Positions 48,193 to 54,618 of a stretch of 54,618 bases of DNA are shown piece after piece. The DNA is from Streptomyces sp. NRRL B-24085 (lineage in GTDB: Bacteria; Actinomycetota; Actinomycetes; Streptomycetales; Streptomycetaceae). Made by a program: the position numbers and the translations under genes. The stretch is from contig NZ_LJBR01000052.1 in NCBI RefSeq assembly GCF_001282115.1, forward strand, positions 1 to 54,618. The letters run 5' to 3'. Each line of letters begins with the position of its first letter. Position 1 is the stretch's first letter. The notes beneath the pieces were generated by a model. That model was not told where the DNA came from. It was given only the letters and a program-made list of their open reading frames with translations, and searched no databases.

Positions 48193-49610
48193 CTCTCCCC
48201 ACGGAGACTGCCCACCCTGAGCTCGAGGGCCTGGGCAAGTACGAATACGGCTGGGCCGACTCCGACGAAGCCGGCGCCTCTGCGAAGCGCGGTCTGAGCG
48301 AGGAAGTCGTGCGCGACATCTCCGCGAAGAAGAACGAGCCGGAGTGGATGACCAAGCTCCGGCTCAAGGGTCTGCGCCTCTTCGACAAGAAGCCCATGCC
48401 GAACTGGGGCTCGGACCTGTCGGGCATCGACTTCGACAACATCAAGTACTTCGTGCGCTCCACGGAGAAGCAGGCGGAGTCCTGGGAGGACCTGCCCGAG
48501 GACATCAAGAACACGTACGACAAGCTCGGCATCCCCGAGGCGGAGAAGCAGCGCCTCGTCGCCGGTGTCGCGGCCCAGTACGAGTCCGAGGTCGTCTACC
48601 ACCAGATCCGCGAGGACCTGGAGGAGCAGGGCGTCATCTTCCTGGACACCGACACCGCCCTGAAGGAGCACCCCGAGCTCTTCAAGGAGTACTTCGGCAC
48701 CGTCATCCCGGTCGGCGACAACAAGTTCGCGTCGCTGAACACCGCGGTGTGGTCCGGCGGTTCCTTCATCTACGTGCCGAAGGGCGTGCACGTGGAGATC
48801 CCGCTCCAGGCCTACTTCCGGATCAACACCGAGAACATGGGCCAGTTCGAGCGGACGCTGATCATCGTCGACGAGGACGCCTACGTCCACTACGTCGAGG
48901 GCTGCACGGCCCCGATCTACAAGTCGGACTCCCTGCACTCCGCGGTCGTCGAGATCATCGTGAAGAAGGGCGCCCGCTGCCGCTACACGACCATCCAGAA
49001 CTGGTCGAACAACGTCTACAACCTGGTCACCAAGCGCGCCGTGGCGTACGAGGGCGCGACCATGGAGTGGATCGACGGCAACATCGGCTCCAAGGTCACC
49101 ATGAAGTACCCGGCCGTCTACCTGATGGGCGAGCACGCCAAGGGCGAGACCCTGTCCATCGCCTTCGCGGGCGAGGGCCAGCACCAGGACGCCGGCTCCA
49201 AGATGGTCCACATGGCGCCGAACACCTCCTCCAACATCGTCTCCAAGTCGGTGGCGCGCGGCGGCGGCCGTACGTCCTACCGCGGTCTCGTCGAGATCGG
49301 TGAGGGCGCCGCCGGATCCAAGTCGAACGTGCTGTGCGACGCGCTGCTCGTCGACACCATCTCCCGCTCCGACACGTACCCCTACGTGGACGTCCGCGAG
49401 GACGACGTGTCCATGGGCCACGAGGCGACCGTCTCCAAGGTCTCCGAGGACCAGCTCTTCTACCTGATGAGCCGCGGTCTCTCCGAGTTCGAGGCGATGG
49501 CCATGATCGTGCGCGGCTTCGTCGAGCCCATCGCGAAGGAGCTGCCGATGGAGTACGCCCTCGAACTCAACCGGCTGATCGAGCTGCAGATGGAAGGCGC
49601 GGTCGGCTGA
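48189..49610 (+). CDS. sufB: Fe-S cluster assembly scaffold SufB
   Basis: A 473-residue beta-helix scaffold protein that builds Fe-S clusters with SufC and Suf[47 protein letters not shown], and the final [20 protein letters not shown] are diagnostic. Unlike mycobacterial SufB, no intein interrupts it. GGGAGGA precedes ATG 48189, which overlaps the sufR stop. Confidence 0.98.
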   Translation: MTLPTETAHPELEGLGKYEYGWADSDEAGASAKRGLSEEVVRDISAKKNEPEWMTKLRLKGLRLFDKKPMPNWGSDLSGIDFDNIKYFVRSTEKQAESWEDLPEDIKNTYDKLGIPEAEKQRLVAGVAAQYESEVVYHQIREDLEEQGVIFLDTDTALKEHPELFKEYFGTVIPVGDNKFASLNTAVWSGGSFIYVPKGVHVEIPLQAYFRINTENMGQFERTLIIVDEDAYVHYVEGCTAPIYKSDSLHSAVVEIIVKKGARCRYTTIQNWSNNVYNLVTKRAVAYEGATMEWIDGNIGSKVTMKYPAVYLMGEHAKGETLSIAFAGEGQHQDAGSKMVHMAPNTSSNIVSKSVARGGGRTSYRGLVEIGEGAAGSKSNVLCDALLVDTISRSDTYPYVDVREDDVSMGHEATVSKVSEDQLFYLMSRGLSEFEAMAMIVRGFVEPIAKELPMEYALELNRLIELQMEGAVG

Positions 49611-49666
49611 CCCGCCTCCTGAAGCCCGAAGATTTCTTGACGTAGGAAGAGAGCAGACCGACAGCC

Positions 49667-50848
49667 ATGGCTGAGGCTCAGAACATCCCCGTGGGCTCCA
49701 CCACCGCGGGCCAGATCGCGGTGGCCGCCGAGTCGACCGTCGCCACGCGCATGAGCGCGCCCCCGTCCTTCGACGTCGCGGACTTCCCGGTCCCGCACGG
49801 CCGTGAGGAGGAGTGGCGGTTCACCCCGCTGGAGCGCCTGCGCGGGCTGCACGACGGCACCGCGGTCGCCACCGGCGCCGGCGTGACGGTGGACGTGCAG
49901 GCCCCCGAGGGCGTCACCGTCGAGACCGTCGGCCGTGACGACGCCCGGATCGGCAAGGCGGGCACCCCGGTGGACCGCATCGCCGCCCAGGCGTACTCGT
50001 CGTTCGAGAAGGCCGGCGTGGTCACCGTCCCCAAGGAGACGGTCCTCACCGAGCCGATCCGCATCGCCGTGCACGGCGAGGGCGGGGTCCGCTTCGGCCA
50101 CCAGGTCATCGAGCTCGGAGCCTTCGCCGAGGCCGTCGTGGTCATCGACCACACCGGTGACGCGGTGCTCGCCGCCAACGTCGACTACATCCTGGGCGAC
50201 GGCGCCAAGCTGACCGTCGTCTCCGTCCAGGACTGGGACGACAAGGCCGTGCACGTGGCCCAGCACAACGCGCTGGTCGGCCGGGACGCGTCCTTCAAGT
50301 CGGTCGTCGTCACCTTCGGCGGCGATCTCGTACGGCTGCACCCGCGCGTGTCCTACGCCGGCACCGGCGGCGAGGCCGAGCTGTTCGGGCTGTACTTCAC
50401 GGACCAGGGCCAGCACCAGGAGCACCGCCTCCTGGTCGACCACAACACCCCGCACTGCAAGTCCAACGTCGTCTACAAGGGCGCGCTCCAGGGCGACGCG
50501 GCGCACGCCGTGTGGATCGGTGACGTGCTCATCGAGGCCAAGGCCGAGGGCACCGACACCTACGAGATGAACCGGAACCTCGTCCTCACCGACGGCGCCC
50601 GGGTCGACTCCGTGCCGAACCTGGAGATCGAGACCGGCGAGATCGTCGGCGCCGGCCACGCCTCGGCGACCGGCCGGTTCGACGACGAGCAGCTCTTCTA
50701 CCTGATGGCCCGCGGCATCCCCGCCGACGAGGCCCGGCGTCTGGTGGTCCGCGGCTTCTTCGCCGAGCTGGTCCAGCAGATCGGTGTCGACGACATCGAG
50801 GAGCGCCTTCTCGTGAAGATCGACGAGGAGCTGGAGGCCACCGTCTGA
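49667..50848 (+). CDS. sufD: Fe-S cluster assembly protein SufD
   Basis: A 393-residue SufB paralogue that completes the SufBCD scaffold. EEEWRFTPLERLRGLHDG is typical of the N-terminus; VDHNTPHCKSNVVYKGALQG holds the conserved His. The C-terminus (MARGIPADEARRLVVRGFFAEL) mirrors SufB. ATG 49667 has AGGAAGAGAG upstream. Its TGA overlaps the next start (TGATG). Confidence 0.97.
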   Translation: MAEAQNIPVGSTTAGQIAVAAESTVATRMSAPPSFDVADFPVPHGREEEWRFTPLERLRGLHDGTAVATGAGVTVDVQAPEGVTVETVGRDDARIGKAGTPVDRIAAQAYSSFEKAGVVTVPKETVLTEPIRIAVHGEGGVRFGHQVIELGAFAEAVVVIDHTGDAVLAANVDYILGDGAKLTVVSVQDWDDKAVHVAQHNALVGRDASFKSVVVTFGGDLVRLHPRVSYAGTGGEAELFGLYFTDQGQHQEHRLLVDHNTPHCKSNVVYKGALQGDAAHAVWIGDVLIEAKAEGTDTYEMNRNLVLTDGARVDSVPNLEIETGEIVGAGHASATGRFDDEQLFYLMARGIPADEARRLVVRGFFAELVQQIGVDDIEERLLVKIDEELEATV

Positions 50849-51168
50849 TGGCCGCCTTCGTACGCGCCTGCGGGCTGAGCGAGCTGGAGGAGGACACCCC
50901 GAAGCGGGTGGAACTCGACGGCACGCCGGTCTCGGTCGTGCGGACCGAGGGAGAGGTGTTCGCCATCCACGACATCTGCTCCCACGCCAACGTCTCGCTC
51001 TCCGAGGGCGAGGTGGAGGACTGCCAGATCGAGTGCTGGCTGCACGGCTCCAGCTTCGACCTGCGCACCGGCAAACCGTCCGGCCTTCCCGCGACACGCC
51101 CCGTCCCCGTATACCCCGTAAAGATCGAAGGGGACGACGTGCTCGTCTCCCTCACCCAGGAGTCCTGA
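50848..51168 (+). CDS. Rieske-type [2Fe-2S] ferredoxin of the suf operon
   Basis: A 106-residue Rieske protein with cluster ligands C44/H46 (DICSHANVS) and C63/H66 (ECWLHGSSF). Known relatives are non-heme-oxygenase ferredoxins; in suf operons it probably supplies electrons for cluster building. Start ATG overlaps the sufD stop and sufC begins 8 bp after it, so it is fully within the operon. Confidence 0.95.
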   Translation: MAAFVRACGLSELEEDTPKRVELDGTPVSVVRTEGEVFAIHDICSHANVSLSEGEVEDCQIECWLHGSSFDLRTGKPSGLPATRPVPVYPVKIEGDDVLVSLTQES

Positions 51169-51175
51169 GGCACCC

Positions 51176-51940
51176 ATGGCAACGCTTGAAATCCGAGACC
51201 TGCACGTCACCGTCGAGGCCGACAACGCCACGAAGGAGATCCTCAAGGGTGTCGACCTGACCGTGAAGCAGGGCGAGACGCACGCCATCATGGGCCCCAA
51301 CGGCTCCGGCAAGTCGACGCTCGCCTACTCCCTCGCGGGTCACCCCAAGTACACGATCACCGGCGGCACCGTCACCCTCGACGGCGAGGACGTCCTGGAG
51401 ATGGAGGTCGACGAGCGCGCCCGCGCCGGTCTGTTCCTCGCGATGCAGTACCCGGTCGAGGTCCCGGGTGTCTCCGTATCGAACTTCCTGCGCACCTCCG
51501 CCACCGCCATCCGCGGCGAGGCCCCCAAGCTGCGCACCTGGGTGAAGGAGGTCAAGGAGGCCATGGAGCGCCTCAACATGGACCCCTCCTTCGCCGAGCG
51601 CAACGTCAACGAGGGCTTCTCCGGCGGTGAGAAGAAGCGCCACGAGATCCTCCAGCTCGAGCTCCTCAAGCCCAAGATCGCGATCCTCGACGAGACCGAC
51701 TCCGGCCTCGACGTCGACGCGCTGCGGGTCGTCTCCGAGGGCGTCAACCGCGTCCGCGAGACCGGTGAGGTCGGCACCCTGCTGATCACGCACTACACGC
51801 GCATCCTGCGCTACATCAAGCCCGACCACGTGCACGTGTTCGCCGGCGGCAAGATCGTCGAGTCCGGCGGTGCCGAGCTCGCCGACAAGCTGGAGAACGA
51901 GGGCTACGAGGCCTACACGAAGGGTGGCGCATCCGAGTGA
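51176..51940 (+). CDS. sufC: Fe-S assembly ATPase SufC
   Basis: A 254-residue ABC-type ATPase of the SufBCD scaffold. Walker A GPNGSGKST is at 40-48, the signature GFSGGEKKRHEILQ, Walker B KIAILDETDSGLDVDAL, and THYTRIL holds the switch His. Soluble, with no membrane partner. Its stop overlaps the sufS start (GTGA). Confidence 0.98.
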   Translation: MATLEIRDLHVTVEADNATKEILKGVDLTVKQGETHAIMGPNGSGKSTLAYSLAGHPKYTITGGTVTLDGEDVLEMEVDERARAGLFLAMQYPVEVPGVSVSNFLRTSATAIRGEAPKLRTWVKEVKEAMERLNMDPSFAERNVNEGFSGGEKKRHEILQLELLKPKIAILDETDSGLDVDALRVVSEGVNRVRETGEVGTLLITHYTRILRYIKPDHVHVFAGGKIVESGGAELADKLENEGYEAYTKGGASE

Positions 51941-53193
51941 CACAGTTGCCGGGCCTCCTCGACACCGAGGCGATCCGCAAGGACTTCCCGATCCTGGACC
52001 GCCTGGTCCACGACGACCGGAAGCTCGTCTACCTGGACAACGCGGCGACCTCGCAGAAGCCGCGCCAGGTACTGGACGCCCTGAGCGAGTACTACGAGCG
52101 CTACAACGCCAACGTCCACCGCGGTGTGCATGTGCTCGCCGAGGAGGCCACGGCGCTGTACGAGGGCGCGCGCGACAAGGTCGCCGAGTTCATCAACGCG
52201 CCCTCGCGCGACGAGGTGATCTTCACCAAGAACGCCTCCGAGTCGCTCAACCTCGTGGCCAACATGCTGGGCTGGGCCGACGAGCCCTACCGCGTGGACT
52301 CCGAGACCGAGATCGTCATCACGGAGATGGAGCACCACTCCAACATCGTGCCGTGGCAGCTGCTCGCGCAGCGCACGGGCGCGAAGCTGAAGTGGTTCGG
52401 ACTGACCGACGACGGCCGTCTCGACCTCTCCAACATCGACGAGGTCATCACCGAGAAGACCAAGATCGTCTCCTTCGTGCTGGTCTCCAACATCCTGGGC
52501 ACGGTCAACCCGGTCGAGGCGATCATCCGCCGCGCGCAGGAGGTCGGTGCGCTGGTCTGCATCGACGCCTCGCAGGCCGCCCCGCACATGCCGGTGGACG
52601 TGCAGGCGCTCCAGGCCGACTTCGTGGCCTTCACCGGCCACAAGATGTGCGGCCCGACGGGCATCGGCGTGCTCTGGGGCCGGCAGGAACTCCTGGAGGA
52701 CCTGCCCCCGTTCCTCGGCGGCGGCGAGATGATCGAGACCGTGTCGATGCACTCGTCGACGTACGCCCCGGCGCCGCACAAGTTCGAGGCGGGTACGCCC
52801 CCGGTCGCGCAGGCGGTGGGCCTGGGCGCGGCGATCGACTACCTCAACTCGATCGGCATGGACAAGATCCTCGCCCATGAGCACGCGCTGACCGAGTACG
52901 CGGTCCAGCGCCTGGCGGAGGTCCCCGACCTCAGGATCATCGGCCCGACCACGGCCGAGGACCGGGGCGCGGCGATCTCCTTCACGCTCGGTGACATCCA
53001 CCCGCACGACGTGGGCCAGGTCCTCGACGAGCAGGGCATCGCGGTCCGGGTCGGCCACCACTGCGCGCGGCCGGTCTGCCTGCGGTACGGAATTCCCGCG
53101 ACCACGCGAGCGTCGTTCTATCTGTACTCCACTCCGGCCGAGATCGATGCACTGGTCGAGGGCCTGGAGCACGTACGGAACTTCTTCGGCTGA
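51937..53193 (+). CDS. sufS: Cysteine desulfurase SufS
   Basis: A 418-residue PLP enzyme taking sulfur from cysteine. PLP-binding K236 is in FTGHKMCGPTG, catalytic C376 in VGHHCARPVC, and EHHSNIVPW and LDNAATSQKP are family-typical. Type II (SufS/Csd) length and short active-site loop fit a SufU-assisted enzyme. GTG 51937 overlaps the sufC stop. Confidence 0.98.
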   Translation: MTQLPGLLDTEAIRKDFPILDRLVHDDRKLVYLDNAATSQKPRQVLDALSEYYERYNANVHRGVHVLAEEATALYEGARDKVAEFINAPSRDEVIFTKNASESLNLVANMLGWADEPYRVDSETEIVITEMEHHSNIVPWQLLAQRTGAKLKWFGLTDDGRLDLSNIDEVITEKTKIVSFVLVSNILGTVNPVEAIIRRAQEVGALVCIDASQAAPHMPVDVQALQADFVAFTGHKMCGPTGIGVLWGRQELLEDLPPFLGGGEMIETVSMHSSTYAPAPHKFEAGTPPVAQAVGLGAAIDYLNSIGMDKILAHEHALTEYAVQRLAEVPDLRIIGPTTAEDRGAAISFTLGDIHPHDVGQVLDEQGIAVRVGHHCARPVCLRYGIPATTRASFYLYSTPAEIDALVEGLEHVRNFFG

Positions 53194-53210
53194 CGGGAAC
53201 GGGCTATCGC

Positions 53211-53681
53211 ATGAAGCTGGACTCGATGTACCAGGAAGTCATCCTGGACCACTACAAGCACCCGCACGGGCGTGGTCTCCGGGACGGCGACGCCGAGGTG
53301 CACCACGTGAACCCGACGTGCGGCGACGAGATCACCCTCCGCGTGAAGTACGACGGCACGAGGATCGAGGACGTCTCCTACGAGGGGCAGGGCTGCTCGA
53401 TCAGCCAGGCCAGCGCGTCCGTCCTGAACGACCTGCTGGTCGGCAAGGACCTGGCCCAGGCGCAGCGGATCCAGGAGACCTTCCTGGAGCTGATGCAGTC
53501 CAAGGGCCGGATCGAGCCGGACGACGCGATGGAGGAGGTGCTGGAGGACGCGGTCGCGTTCGCCGGTGTCTCCAAGTACCCGGCCCGGGTCAAGTGCGCC
53601 CTCCTCAGCTGGATGGCGTGGAAGGACGCGACGGCCCAGGCGATGGACGCCGGAGCCGACGCCGAAAGGAAGACGGCATGA
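53211..53681 (+). CDS. sufU: SufU, zinc-dependent sulfurtransferase
   Basis: A 156-residue IscU-fold protein that accepts persulfide from SufS. Cysteines C37 (NPTCGDE), C62 (GQGCSIS) and C129 (VKCALLSW) plus Asp in CGDE match the zinc/sulfur site of SufU. ATG 53211, 17 bp after sufS. Its stop overlaps the next gene. Confidence 0.96.
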   Translation: MKLDSMYQEVILDHYKHPHGRGLRDGDAEVHHVNPTCGDEITLRVKYDGTRIEDVSYEGQGCSISQASASVLNDLLVGKDLAQAQRIQETFLELMQSKGRIEPDDAMEEVLEDAVAFAGVSKYPARVKCALLSWMAWKDATAQAMDAGADAERKTA

Positions 53682-54010
53682 GCGAGACCGTTGAGATGAA
53701 GCCGGCCTCGGAGGAAGAGATCCGCGAGGCGCTGTACGACGTCGTCGACCCCGAGCTGGGCATCGACGTCGTCAACCTCGGCCTGATCTACGGCATCCAC
53801 ATCGACGACGCGAACATCGCGACCCTCGACATGACCCTGACCTCGGCGGCCTGTCCGCTGACGGACGTCATCGAGGACCAGGCCAAGTCCGCCACGGACG
53901 GCCTCGTCAGCGAGCTGCGCATCAACTGGGTGTGGATGCCGCCGTGGGGCCCGGACAAGATCACGGACGACGGACGCGAGCAGTTGCGGGCGCTCGGGTT
54001 CAACGTCTGA
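53678..54010 (+). CDS. sufT: SufT/PaaD-like MIP18-family Fe-S carrier protein
   Basis: A 110-residue DUF59/MIP18 protein acting late in Fe-S maturation. DVVDPELGIDVVNLGLIYG and LTSAACPLTDVIEDQ with its conserved Cys are diagnostic; VWMPPWGPDKITDDGREQLRALGF closes it. ATG 53678 overlaps the sufU stop (ATGA). Last gene of the operon. Confidence 0.95.
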   Translation: MSETVEMKPASEEEIREALYDVVDPELGIDVVNLGLIYGIHIDDANIATLDMTLTSAACPLTDVIEDQAKSATDGLVSELRINWVWMPPWGPDKITDDGREQLRALGFNV

Positions 54011-54027
54011 GGGACGAGCGGACGGCA

Positions 54028-54057
54028 AAGCGGCGGCACCTTCGGGTGCCGCCGCTT
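54028..54057. terminator. Terminator hairpin after the suf operon
   Basis: Perfect 13-bp stem AAGCGGCGGCACC / GGTGCCGCCGCTT with a TTCG tetraloop (54041-54044). The strong tetraloop supports a real terminator; it also faces the minus-strand gene that ends at 54077. Confidence 0.85.
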
Positions 54058-54076
54058 CCGTGTGCCCGGACGCGGC

Positions 54077-54618
54077 TCAGGCCAGGCCGCCCACGAGCTG
54101 GAACGACGAGTCCGACAGGTACTGCGAGTCGTACTCGAAGCGCTCCAGACGGATCACGAAGTTCCTGTGGCGGAGGAAGGAGCCGGGGTAGTTCACCGAC
54201 TCCAGCATCTTCGCGCCCGAGTAGGCGGCGTCCCGGGGGCAGAACGTCGCGTCCTGCTCGAAGAGGGAGGAGCCGTCGTCGCGGTCGGCCCGCAGGACGA
54301 AGGAGCGGTGGCGCAGGTATCTGCCGTCCTGGGTGGCGAACGAGTAACAGGAGCCGTCCGCCAGTCCCTTGACCTGCTTGAAGGTGGCGTCCTCGCGGGA
54401 CTGCGCACCGCTGACCGGGTCCAGGCCCACATAGCCGTCGTCCACGTGCCAGTAGCGGTCGGGGTAGTTGACCGAGCGGACCGAACGGTAGGTCGCGGGG
54501 GGCTGCGGTTTCGGCGAACTCGCCCTGGTCGTTCTGGACTTGGGCGGCTTCGGGCTCGCCGTGACCGTGACGGTGGGGTCGGCGCCCTGCTGCCGGGGGC
54601 TGCCGGGGGTGGGGGACA
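54077..54618 (-). CDS. C-terminal part of a secreted AbfB-domain (arabinose-binding-type) protein, truncated by the window
   Basis: The frame stays open to the window edge, so the N-terminus lies beyond 54618. The visible 180 residues start with a Pro/Thr/Ser/Lys-rich linker, then a beta-trefoil AbfB domain with repeated RSVNYPDRYW, RYLRHRSFVLRAD, SLFEQDATF, ESVNYPGSFLRHRNFVIRL and SSFQLVGGLA. AbfB domains bind arabinofuranose side chains. The linker suggests a surface or secreted protein with a catalytic or anchoring part upstream. Confidence 0.85.
   Translation of the reverse strand, partial: SPTPGSPRQQGADPTVTVTASPKPPKSRTTRASSPKPQPPATYRSVRSVNYPDRYWHVDDGYVGLDPVSGAQSREDATFKQVKGLADGSCYSFATQDGRYLRHRSFVLRADRDDGSSLFEQDATFCPRDAAYSGAKMLESVNYPGSFLRHRNFVIRLERFEYDSQYLSDSSFQLVGGLA

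Noticed and set aside
48189..49610. Possible intein in sufB, as in mycobacteria
   Set aside because: The protein is contiguous and of normal length with no splicing-domain motifs.

Overview
The window is high-GC actinobacterial DNA with strong third-position G/C bias, GTG/TTG starts and no in-frame TTA codon noticed by eye. Gene content and order (uvrC-rapZ-yvcK-whiA, gap-pgk-tpiA-secG, opcA-zwf-tal-tkt near ctaA/ctaB, sufR-sufBD-Rieske-sufCSU-sufT) point to the core chromosome of a Streptomyces or close relative. I see no rRNA, tRNA, CRISPR array, insertion sequence or phage gene.

Layout. 1-5.3 kb: a truncated protein from the tellurium/stress neighbourhood, a TerC/Alx metal exporter behind a manganese (yybP-ykoY type) riboswitch, a small unknown protein, a Ca2+/H+ antiporter and an MFS transporter. 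5.4-11.6 kb: S66 LD-carboxypeptidase, type II dehydroquinase, a polar amino-acid ABC transporter, a start-less orphan reading frame, a metallo-beta-lactamase-fold hydrolase and a maleylpyruvate-isomerase-like protein. 11.8-18.1 kb: uvrA, then a sugar kinase/LacI pair with a clear LacI-type operator, and an HTH protein. 18.5-23.7 kb: uvrC-rapZ-yvcK-whiA with overlapping start and stop codons. 23.8-26.8 kb: a large secreted M14 carboxypeptidase. 27-33 kb: gap, pgk, tpiA, secG, an RbpA-like gene and pgi. 33-39.7 kb, minus strand: tkt-tal-zwf-opcA-pgl. 40-46 kb: ctaB, three accessory genes, ctaA and an ABC-2 exporter. 46.4-54 kb: an AAC(3)-like acetyltransferase divergent from the eight-gene suf iron-sulfur operon. 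The window ends inside a secreted AbfB-domain protein.

Functionally, the glycolytic and pentose-phosphate genes form one central-carbon block (pgi links the two pathways at glucose-6-phosphate; OpcA, Zwf and Pgl make NADPH). ctaA/ctaB supply heme for the terminal oxidase. The suf operon builds Fe-S clusters and appears autoregulated by SufR.

I found no wholly unknown multi-gene system. The most informative non-coding features are (1) a riboswitch at 1268-1416 whose 3-prime P1 strand can instead pair with the terC ribosome-binding site, giving a readable ON-switch; (2) the aac/suf intergenic region, holding a 14-bp palindrome, an iron-box-like site and a CAAC-N6-GTTG SufR site that covers the -10 to +1 of an apparently leaderless sufR; and (3) two degenerate minisatellites (27-30 bp at 10161, 21 bp at 46237) at the 3-prime ends of genes.
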